Positions 1-5,145 of a stretch of 5,925 bases of DNA are shown piece after piece. Each line of letters begins with the position of its first letter. Position 1 is the first letter of the stretch. The DNA comes from Candidatus Omnitrophota bacterium (GTDB lineage Bacteria > Verrucomicrobiota > Verrucomicrobiia > Limisphaerales > UBA1319), in assembly GCA_023473405.1 (NCBI GenBank), contig JAMCZD010000488.1:1-5925 (forward strand), in the 5' to 3' direction. The translations under genes were made by a program, and so were the position numbers. A model generated the notes under the pieces. The model had not been told where the DNA came from and did not search any database. It was given only the letters and a program-made list of their open reading frames with translations.

Positions 1-144
1 GGGAACAATGTCCTGAATAACACCACCAACGGCAACGGCAACGGAGGGACAGACGGCATCAACACAGGCAATACCGGAGGCGGCGGTGCGCACAACAACT
101 TGCAACCGTTCATTTGTGTATTTTTTTGGAAGAGGACCGCCTGA
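1..144 (+). CDS. Tail fibre / tail-collar-type protein, C-terminal end (5' truncated by window)
   Basis: An open frame enters at base 1 and stops at TGA 142-144, giving 47 visible residues. It is Gly/Asn-rich, with a short tandem NG repeat (aacggc-type units at 28-45), then a Gly-rich turn and the motif AHNNLQPFICVFFWKR, followed by the stop. A terminal HNN-(L/M)-x-P followed by a short hydrophobic strand is the classic ending of phage tail-collar and tail-fibre proteins, the receptor-facing tip of the fibre. The role in host adsorption is inferred from that family resemblance. The N-terminal attachment domain lies outside the window. The next gene starts one base after this stop, so the two are probably co-translated. 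The identity as a fibre-type C-terminus is fairly secure; the exact fibre class is not. Confidence 0.72.
   Translation, partial: GNNVLNNTTNGNGNGGTDGINTGNTGGGGAHNNLQPFICVFFWKRTA
132..136 (+). promoter_or_regulatory. Shine-Dalgarno site for the 146-682 gene
   Basis: GAGGA sits inside the last codons of the fibre gene, 9 nt before ATG 146. It decides the start: the upstream in-frame ATG at 86 lies deep inside the fibre coding sequence and has no comparable site. Confidence 0.6.
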
Positions 145-145
145 A

Positions 146-682
146 ATGTTCAGCCACCATCCTGACGGGTATATCAAAATCGGTTCGTTTACATGCTCAC
201 TGCGCGAGTTCTTGATCGACGAGCCTGCTTATTCATTGCCGTCCGGCATGATCGGCAGGCGCTACATTCCGGACAAAGAGCATCTGCTGTACGACGGAAC
301 GACCGAATATGCACAGCCGATCCCCTGGGCGGAAGGGGATGCCTATCTGGCCAAAGAGGCGGTTTATCTGGCGGCGCATGTGGCGCGCTGGTATTTGACC
401 AACGGCATCCCGGTGGCCGATGTGCCAGATGGAGCATTTACCGTGATCCCGGCACGCCCTGGCGCCAATTATGTTTTTGAAGCCGGCGTCTGGCGAGCCA
501 AAACCGTCGCCGAACTGAGCGCCGAGAAAGACGCCGCTGCATTGCAGTTACAACACAACAAGGCTGCCATCGACGCATGCCTGGAAGAACTATTTGCCTT
601 TGTGAAAAATCCGACATTGCATGCAACCGTTGGAAGCCTCCTGCTGGCAGTCATTACCAGATACAAGAGCAAACTTCCTTGA
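146..682 (+). CDS. Phage protein of unknown function following the tail fibre gene (178 aa)
   Basis: I do not recognise the family with certainty. ATG 146 is chosen because it has a GAGGA site and avoids overlap with the fibre gene; an in-frame ATG at 86 would add 20 residues that are only a shadow of the fibre end. Residues 1-60 look globular and aromatic-rich (IKIGSF, RRYIPDKEHLLYDGTTEY). Residues 63-85 form a likely helix. Residues 98-118 look like a small beta motif with a Trp (ANYVFEAGVWRAKT). Residues 121-152 are a charged, Ala-rich helix or short coiled coil, and the end is hydrophobic. There is no signal peptide or membrane segment. Its position directly after a fibre gene suggests a fibre assembly chaperone or a tail-associated protein, but this is inference from place only. 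The stop overlaps the TTG start of the next gene (TTGA, 679-682). Confidence 0.8.
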   Translation: MFSHHPDGYIKIGSFTCSLREFLIDEPAYSLPSGMIGRRYIPDKEHLLYDGTTEYAQPIPWAEGDAYLAKEAVYLAAHVARWYLTNGIPVADVPDGAFTVIPARPGANYVFEAGVWRAKTVAELSAEKDAAALQLQHNKAAIDACLEELFAFVKNPTLHATVGSLLLAVITRYKSKLP

Positions 683-2088
683 AGCTGCCTATTTTTTCAC
701 CACATCGTAAAGGCGTCTCCGACGACCTGAACCCGGCGCGTCTGCTCAATATGTTCTATGAAGTTGATCTCCAAAACAAATCGCAGATCGGTTTCTTGCA
801 GTGCCCCGGATACAGCCTGAAATGCAACCTTGGGACCAGCGGCATACGGGGCGGCATCGTGTTTCAGGGATATCTGTACATTGTCCACTATAACGAGCTT
901 TGGAAAATAGACACGACGTTTTCAGTCCGTACCGTGGTCGGGAACCTCACGACGTTCTACGATAACGTCAGTATGGCCGAAAACGGCGTGCAACTGATGA
1001 TTGTCGATGGTCCGGCTGGGTACATTTGGGACGGAACGACATTCCAGCGCATTACCGACCCTGATTTTACGGGGGCGGACTTCGTGCAGTTCAAGGATGG
1101 GTATTTCATTTTCAACATTATTCCGAATACCGGCAAGGTGGCGATCTCCGCCGCCTACGACGGACTCAACTATGATGCCCTCGACTACAAAACCGCCGAG
1201 GGAGCGCCGGACGAACTGCGCGCCATCGTGGCCGACCAGGAATGGCTGTGGAACTTCGGGCGATACACGACCGAGCTATGGTACAACGCCGGCAGCACGT
1301 TCCCCTTCCAGCGCGCCCAGAATGGAGTGTTGCAATGGGGGATCGTCGCGCCATGGTCGGCGGTCAGTGCCGATAATTCCGTGGTGTGGTTGGGCAATAA
1401 CCGCGACGGAGAGGCGGTAGTCCTGCGTGCCTCCGGTCCCGGATCGCCGACGATCATCTCCACCAAGGGAATGGCGCATGAACTGGGGAAAATGTCGAAG
1501 ATCGACGATGCCGAAGGCTTTGCTTACATGCTGCAAGGCGATATCTTTTATCAGTTGAGCTTCCCCACAGCCGAACGCACATTCGTCTATCAATTCAGCG
1601 TCAAGGAGTGGTTCGAGCGAAATCGTTTTGCCGGAGGTCGTCACCGCGCCCGTAATCACGTTTATTTCGAGCAGGCGCGAACCCATGTCATCGGCGACTA
1701 CGCCAATGGCAACCTGTACGCACTGGAACCCGATACCTACACGGACAACGGCGAACGTATCCTGAAAGAGATCGACTCGCGCATTCTCAACAAGGACAAC
1801 AAGCGACTGTTCCATAACAGTTTAATACTCGACTGCGAAACCGGTGTAGGGAACACAGACGACACGGACCCAAAGGTTGAGATGATGTACTCGGACGACA
1901 ACGGCCGGATTTATTCGGCATTCCTGGAGCGGTCGCTAGGACCGAAAGGTCACTACGCCGATCCGCCGCGATGGAATCGACTGGGGTCGGCCGTGAACCG
2001 AGTCTATAAGTTCCGATGCGCCGCCAAGTCCAGGTTTCGCGTGTTCGGCGCTTATGGCGATTATGACGTTGGTGATGCGGATCAATAA
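679..2088 (+). CDS. P22 gp10-like packaged DNA stabilisation / tail accessory protein
   Basis: In P22-type phages this protein binds below the portal after packaging, closes the channel and provides the platform for the tail needle. The 469-residue product from TTG 679 is close to the roughly 470 aa of P22 gp10. The N-terminus (KLPIFSPHRKGVSDDLNPAR) resembles the start of gp10 proteins (short PI/LP strand, then KGV...D). The rest is a run of short beta strands with aromatic turns, as in a beta-propeller-like fold. Residues 188-205 (EWLWNFGRYTTELWYNAG) match the gp10 'FG-S/R-x-T-x-E' strand; this comparison is from memory, not an alignment. TTG is chosen because the gp10-like N-terminus begins exactly there, it overlaps the previous stop (TTGA), and a weak AAGAG lies 9 nt upstream. 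ATG 577 would give a 34-residue extension read from the preceding gene, and ATG 751 would remove conserved residues. The gene is followed after two bases by the small protein gene. Confidence 0.85.
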   Translation: MKLPIFSPHRKGVSDDLNPARLLNMFYEVDLQNKSQIGFLQCPGYSLKCNLGTSGIRGGIVFQGYLYIVHYNELWKIDTTFSVRTVVGNLTTFYDNVSMAENGVQLMIVDGPAGYIWDGTTFQRITDPDFTGADFVQFKDGYFIFNIIPNTGKVAISAAYDGLNYDALDYKTAEGAPDELRAIVADQEWLWNFGRYTTELWYNAGSTFPFQRAQNGVLQWGIVAPWSAVSADNSVVWLGNNRDGEAVVLRASGPGSPTIISTKGMAHELGKMSKIDDAEGFAYMLQGDIFYQLSFPTAERTFVYQFSVKEWFERNRFAGGRHRARNHVYFEQARTHVIGDYANGNLYALEPDTYTDNGERILKEIDSRILNKDNKRLFHNSLILDCETGVGNTDDTDPKVEMMYSDDNGRIYSAFLERSLGPKGHYADPPRWNRLGSAVNRVYKFRCAAKSRFRVFGAYGDYDVGDADQ

Positions 2089-2090
2089 TA

Positions 2091-2444
2091 ATGGAAAAAC
2101 CAATCTCCCCGCCACCGGTTTCTGAACTTTCCAAGGACTATCAAAGCCTTGCTGAATGGCTGCGTAGTATTCCCAATTATGTTCCACGAGTAACAAATTA
2201 TTCAGTGTCGCTGGATATTGCCTCCGTCGCCGCCAATAGCGTGAGCAGGCAATCTTTTACCGTGGACGGGATCGACGCGGCCGACTCGATATTCGTCAAT
2301 TCACCGTCGCTGGATGCAGGGCTTGAAATGCTGGCGGGATACCGTGTGACGGCTGCCAATACCGTGGAAATTCCATTCTGGAACTCAACAGGTGGGGCGA
2401 TCAATCCCGGTGCGGCCACATTCAAGATATGGGCTTTTCGGTAA
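2091..2444 (+). CDS. Small beta-rich phage structural protein (117 aa), unknown exact role
   Basis: ATG 2091 lies two bases after the gp10-like stop, with no clear Shine-Dalgarno site, which suggests translational coupling. Residues 1-36 are Pro-rich then helical (SELSKDYQSLAEWLRSIP). Residues 37-117 form a compact beta domain of a type that recurs in many small phage proteins: an alternating strand, a TVDGIDAADSIFVNSPSL turn, a hydrophobic 'RVTAANTVEIPFWNSTGG' strand pair, then 'INPGAATFKIWAFR' and stop. The sub-pattern 'D-x-hydrophobic-V-N-x-P ... R-V-(T/S)-A-(A)-(N/D)-T ... F-x-N-x-T-x-x-x-I-x-P' is familiar from phage head- or tail-associated proteins. Its slot, between gp10-like and gp7-like genes, is where P22 has the needle gp26 and gp14. 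It is far too short and lacks the heptads to be a gp26-like needle. The last six codons and the stop lie inside the left arm of the 42-bp inverted repeat. Confidence 0.78.
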   Translation: MEKPISPPPVSELSKDYQSLAEWLRSIPNYVPRVTNYSVSLDIASVAANSVSRQSFTVDGIDAADSIFVNSPSLDAGLEMLAGYRVTAANTVEIPFWNSTGGAINPGAATFKIWAFR

Positions 2445-2467
2445 CTGTCTATGGGGCGCGCATTTCG
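2426..2467 (+). repeat. 42-bp inverted repeat, left arm
   Basis: Read on the + strand this arm begins gatatgggcttttcggtaac and ends ggggcgcgcatttcg. It is identical over all 42 bases to the reverse complement of 3318-3359. It spans the last codons and TAA of the 117-aa gene, the whole intergenic gap, and an alternative ATG (2429) of the sulfotransferase frame. It ends at the base before the GTG at 2468. With one extra g skipped (2468), four further bases (tgaa) also match; the left flank shows no similarity. Confidence 0.97.
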
Positions 2468-3016
2468 GTGAAAACATTCTTCATCTGTGCGTTGCCGAGG
2501 AGCAGAACCGCATGGTTGGCAAATTTCATGACTTTCGGCGATTCGTTTTGCTTCCACGAGCCCGCCTTGGGGATAACCTCTTTTCCAGATTTGCGCCGGC
2601 TTTTCGAGTCTACCGGACGACACGTAGTCGGCAGCTCCGATTGCGGTAACGCCTGGATCGCAGACGGTCTGGTGCGAGAGTTCCAGGATTGCCGGTTTGT
2701 GGTGGTCCGCAGGCCGTTGGATGAGGTGCAGCGGTCGTGGCTCGAAATGGGCCTCCCAGACAATGGCACACTTGAAAAGTCGGCTATAATGCTGGATTAT
2801 GTGGTTAGGAACTACTCACCGTTCAGTCTGGACGCTGACGATTTGAGCGACCCGGAGGTAGTAAAAATGCTCTGCGAATACGTGGGTGCGCCATTCGACC
2901 GGGCCAGGTTCGACCTTCTCGCTGCGCTCAATGTGCAGGTCAACACGGATTACCTTACGGGCCGCATGACGGCCGAGAACGTCGCCGCCATGTCTACATT
3001 GATGGAGGCCGTCTAA
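2468..3016 (+). CDS. Sulfotransferase-like P-loop protein (short, 182 aa)
   Basis: Sulfotransferases move a sulfuryl group from PAPS to a hydroxyl or amine of a sugar, lipid or protein. From GTG 2468 the product opens with strand 1 and the 5'-phosphosulfate loop: MKTFFICALPRSRTAWLANF, with PRSRTAWL at residues 10-17 (standard form PRSGTTWL). A following His-Glu (residues 30-31, FCFHEP) resembles the short bacterial and phage members. The 3'-phosphate-binding strand is FVVVRRPLDEVQRSW, residues 77-91, with Arg81/82 and Ser90 in the R-x(n)-S arrangement. Residues 54-60 (VGSSDCG) precede the helix leading to that strand. The protein is cytosolic, with no signal peptide. At about 180 aa it is shorter than typical sulfotransferases (250-300 aa), so the acceptor-binding part is reduced. 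GTG 2468 is preferred because the family starts directly with strand 1; in-frame ATG 2429 would add 13 residues encoded wholly by repeat DNA and overlap the previous gene by 16 nt. The Shine-Dalgarno site is weak for either start (GGGG at 2453-2456 for the GTG). The substrate is unknown; modification of a host surface glycan or of a virion component is inference. Confidence 0.75.
   Translation: MKTFFICALPRSRTAWLANFMTFGDSFCFHEPALGITSFPDLRRLFESTGRHVVGSSDCGNAWIADGLVREFQDCRFVVVRRPLDEVQRSWLEMGLPDNGTLEKSAIMLDYVVRNYSPFSLDADDLSDPEVVKMLCEYVGAPFDRARFDLLAALNVQVNTDYLTGRMTAENVAAMSTLMEAV
3004..3008 (+). promoter_or_regulatory. Strong Shine-Dalgarno site for the gp7-like gene
   Basis: GGAGG lies 8 nt before ATG 3017, inside the end of the sulfotransferase gene. 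It is the best ribosome site in the window and fixes the start of the gp7-like gene immediately after the TAA at 3014-3016. Confidence 0.75.
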
Positions 3017-4105
3017 ATGGCTATCTGGGCCGCATTGATCGGTGCTGTCGGTGGTGGAGTCCTGAACGCCCAAGGCGGAAAGGCCGGAGAGAAAGGCAAT
3101 AAAGCCGCACAAGCACAAATCGAGGCCGCCAAGGCCGAAGCCGCAAGAAACTTCGGGCCTTACGCTGCTATTGGCGATCAATCCGTTAATCGCCTCGCCG
3201 CGCTTGCCGGGATAGAGGGATACCGTACCGATGCCGAGCGCGCTTATACAAAACATCTTGCAATGAAACCAAGTGCGCCGGGCACGGTGGATTGGAAGGA
3301 CAGGGCGGATAAATTCACGAAATGCGCGCCCCATAGACAGTTACCGAAAAGCCCATATCCAAGCAGTAAAGCATACGGATCAGCAACCGGGTTTGGCGGC
3401 GTCTCCGGTTTCGGGGACATGTCCGATAGTTCGAGATATGCAGGCGCAGTCAATCTTTCCGGCCTTGGAGGTATTACCGACCTTGCCTTCAGGGCCGGCA
3501 AAAAGGGAAAGAAGAAAGCCATTGCCGCCGCCGAGGCCGCCAACGCCGCCAGCCGTGCCGCTTACGAACGAAGCCTGGCCAGTTGGCAGGCAGAAGCCGA
3601 CCGGCTTAAAGCGGAATCCGATGCGTCGCTGGTCGGCTACGACCCAGGAAAAGCACAGGCCGATTTCCTGCGGTCATCGCCCGTTTATCGTTTCCGCTTC
3701 GATGAAGGCGTGCGCGGTGTTGACGCTTCCGGAAGCGCTCGCGGCGATCTTCTCAGCGGTGCCCAAAAAAAGCGCCTCGCCGAGTTCGGCCAAGGTCTGG
3801 CCTCGCAGGAATACGGAAGCGAGTTTTCAAGACTCATGCAGTTGGCCGGCATCGGCCAGAACGCGGCGACGGTGAAATCCAACGTGGCCGTCGGGGCCGG
3901 TAGCAACCTGGCGGCGCTTTCCGTGGCGGGTGGCAACCAGCAGGCCAAGCGATGGGACAACTACAACGACCTCTTGCAGGGTGGAATTCGTGACTATTCC
4001 TATTTGAGCCGACGCGACAACAACCGGACCAGCTCCTTCGACAATCAATCCACCAACAGAAATTCACGCACTCGGGAACTTGAACCGGAGGTTTACAGCG
4101 TCTAA
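3017..4105 (+). CDS. gp7-like internal virion / DNA ejection protein (362 aa)
   Basis: The family is carried in the capsid and ejected into the host envelope at infection. Residues 2-18 are a hydrophobic Gly/Ala segment (AIWAALIGAVGGGVLNA), typical of the membrane-active start of these proteins. Residues 22-64 are an Ala/Lys/Glu helix ending in NFGPYAAIGDQSVNRLAALAG, the 'F-x-PY...G...A...L' signature. Residues 67-167 are a Gly/Ser-rich, basic and probably disordered stretch ending in KKGKKK. Residues 168-205 are a second Ala-rich coiled coil (AAAEAANAASRAAYERSLAS). Residues 208-285 hold the conserved core, with SPVYRFRFDEGVRGVDASGS at 221-240, then ARGDLLSGAQKKRLAEFGQG and a Leu-rich helix. 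P22 gp7 is about 230 aa, so this protein is longer, largely because of the 67-205 insert. The right arm of the 42-bp inverted repeat encodes residues 101-115 in frame (TKCAPHRQLPKSPYP), in the variable stretch. A GGAGG site precedes the start, and the stop overlaps the next ATG (TAATG). Confidence 0.82.
   Translation: MAIWAALIGAVGGGVLNAQGGKAGEKGNKAAQAQIEAAKAEAARNFGPYAAIGDQSVNRLAALAGIEGYRTDAERAYTKHLAMKPSAPGTVDWKDRADKFTKCAPHRQLPKSPYPSSKAYGSATGFGGVSGFGDMSDSSRYAGAVNLSGLGGITDLAFRAGKKGKKKAIAAAEAANAASRAAYERSLASWQAEADRLKAESDASLVGYDPGKAQADFLRSSPVYRFRFDEGVRGVDASGSARGDLLSGAQKKRLAEFGQGLASQEYGSEFSRLMQLAGIGQNAATVKSNVAVGAGSNLAALSVAGGNQQAKRWDNYNDLLQGGIRDYSYLSRRDNNRTSSFDNQSTNRNSRTRELEPEVYSV
3318..3359 (-). 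repeat. 42-bp inverted repeat, right arm
   Basis: This arm is the exact reverse complement of 2426-2467. On the + strand it is read in frame within the gp7-like gene as part of residues 101-115. It is 42 nt, exactly 14 codons in length, so gain of such a segment would keep the reading frame. On the minus strand it reads the same 13 codons as the alternative ATG of the sulfotransferase frame and then meets TGA at 3315-3317. No target-site duplication is visible around it. Confidence 0.97.
4087..4091 (+). promoter_or_regulatory. Shine-Dalgarno-like GGAGG ahead of the gp20-like gene
   Basis: GGAGG lies 13 nt before ATG 4105, a long spacing. The start is probably helped by coupling through the TAATG stop/start overlap at 4103-4107. 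Confidence 0.45.
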
Positions 4106-5145
4106 TGGCCTACACCACCGCCAACATCGCCGGAGCCGTAAGCCAAGCGGACGCCGATAACCAACGCGCACGCCTCGCTGATCTGCAACTGCGAACCGGA
4201 GAACAAAACCTCGAGCAAGGATCGCGCCTCGCCGACCTGCAACTGGAAGGCGCGCAGATGGGCGTACAACAGAAAAAACGAGACGAAGCGCTGAAACAGA
4301 TTGAAGTATCCGGAAAACTAGCGGAACAGGTCATGGCGTCTGGCGGTAAAAACTATCCTGATTTCGTATCAACAATGCAGCAACTGGGCGTACCCATCGA
4401 CAAATTACCACCGCAGTACGACCCGGCTGCCATGCAAAATTTCGTGGACAAGTCCAAGGCGTTTCTGGCAAGCGAATACGAAAACGTGCAAGGGCCGCGC
4501 GGTGAGCTACTGCAACGGCATAAACCAACCGGAAAACTTAATCAGGTTGTTGGACCCAATAACCTTTCTGGCATTGTCGGTCCAGGAGGTAAAGCCCCGC
4601 CTGGGTATATGTGGAACGGGACTGACGAAGAAGGCAATCCAAGGCTTATGGCTATTCCGGGCGGGCCTGCTGCGAATAAAGAAACGAAACTCAGTGACGC
4701 AAAAAAAATGCGTTTGGAGTTGGCAAAAAACAAAGCAGATGCCGTAATCGGAAAGGTGGACGAGGCACTCGGACAGTCAGGTTTCTTTACGACCGGACTT
4801 ACTGGCACAGCTTTAGGAAAAATTCCAGGTACAGGCGCATACGATTTAGACAAGACCATCGATACTATCAAAGCAAACATAGGTTTTGGTGAGTTACAGG
4901 CAATGCGCGAGGCATCACCAACAGGTGGCGCTCTTGGTCAAGTTGCGGTTCAAGAATTGACCGCGTTACAGTCTACCGTTGCTTCTCTTGATAAAGGGCA
5001 GAGCCGCGAACAATTGGAATCTAACCTTAAAAAGATTAAGCAGCATTACGAGACATGGAAAAAACTTGTAGCGGGTGACGAACAGACTAAAGATGATGGA
5101 TTAGGGCCTACGGTACCGCCACCACCCATTACGGTTGACTGGTAA
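4105..5145 (+). CDS. gp20-like internal virion / DNA transfer protein (346 aa)
   Basis: This is the second member of the ejection cluster. Residues 14-85 are a charged coiled coil (SQADADNQRARLADLQL, then a second RLADLQL 18 residues later, then QKKRDEALKQIEVSGKLAEQV). Residues 85-130 look like a small helical domain (YPDFVSTMQQLGVPIDKLPP). Residues 140-190 are a Gly/Pro linker. Residues 193-330 carry a module common in phage DNA-transfer/ejection proteins: a Lys-rich helix, FFTTGLTGTALGKIPGTGAY, then TIDTIKANIGFGELQAMREA, SPTGGALGQVAVQELTALQS and a 'SLDKGQSREQLESNLKKI' helix. The P22 gp20 assignment rests on gene order and composition, not on strict similarity. Base composition changes inside the gene: hand counts give about 57-63% GC in lines at 4141 and 4441, but about 38-47% in lines at 4501, 4681, 4861 and 4981, so the C-terminal module looks exchanged. 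The end is Pro-rich (GPTVPPPPITVDW), and its stop overlaps the next start (TAATG). Confidence 0.78.
   Translation: MAYTTANIAGAVSQADADNQRARLADLQLRTGEQNLEQGSRLADLQLEGAQMGVQQKKRDEALKQIEVSGKLAEQVMASGGKNYPDFVSTMQQLGVPIDKLPPQYDPAAMQNFVDKSKAFLASEYENVQGPRGELLQRHKPTGKLNQVVGPNNLSGIVGPGGKAPPGYMWNGTDEEGNPRLMAIPGGPAANKETKLSDAKKMRLELAKNKADAVIGKVDEALGQSGFFTTGLTGTALGKIPGTGAYDLDKTIDTIKANIGFGELQAMREASPTGGALGQVAVQELTALQSTVASLDKGQSREQLESNLKKIKQHYETWKKLVAGDEQTKDDGLGPTVPPPPITVDW
4171..4245 (+). repeat. Two near-identical 21-nt direct repeats (RLADLQL heptads)
   Basis: The copies at 4171-4191 and 4225-4245 differ at two third-codon positions (19/21 identical), and both encode RLADLQL, 54 nt apart. They form part of the coiled coil at the start of the gp20-like protein and probably arose by local duplication. 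Confidence 0.8.

Noticed and set aside
1..144. Variable repeat of a diversity-generating retroelement at the fibre C-terminus
   Set aside because: There is no reverse transcriptase, no template repeat copy and no adenine-biased second copy anywhere in the window.
1276..1815. Minus-strand open frame of 179 codons antisense to the gp10-like gene
   Set aside because: It is a shadow of the long, well-supported + strand gene in a GC-moderate region; it has no recognisable domain and no ribosome site that stands out.
2198..2623. Minus-strand frame sharing a ~14-residue peptide (RNARPIDSYRKAHI) with a + strand frame at 3273-3875
   Set aside because: The shared peptide is only the translation of the two arms of the 42-bp inverted repeat in non-coding frames; it does not show two related proteins.
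2772..2790. TTGAAA and TATAAT promoter-like hexamers within the sulfotransferase gene
   Set aside because: The two boxes are only 7 nt apart, far from the ~17 nt needed for a sigma-70 promoter.
3725..3736. 12-bp perfect palindrome GCTTCCGGAAGC
   Set aside because: It encodes conserved residues of the gp7-like core (ASGSA region), with no associated promoter or gene boundary; it is most likely coincidental.
3273..3875. 200-codon + strand frame inside the gp7-like gene
   Set aside because: The overlapping gp7-like frame has clear family features, while this frame is Pro/Arg/Ser-rich as expected of an out-of-frame reading.
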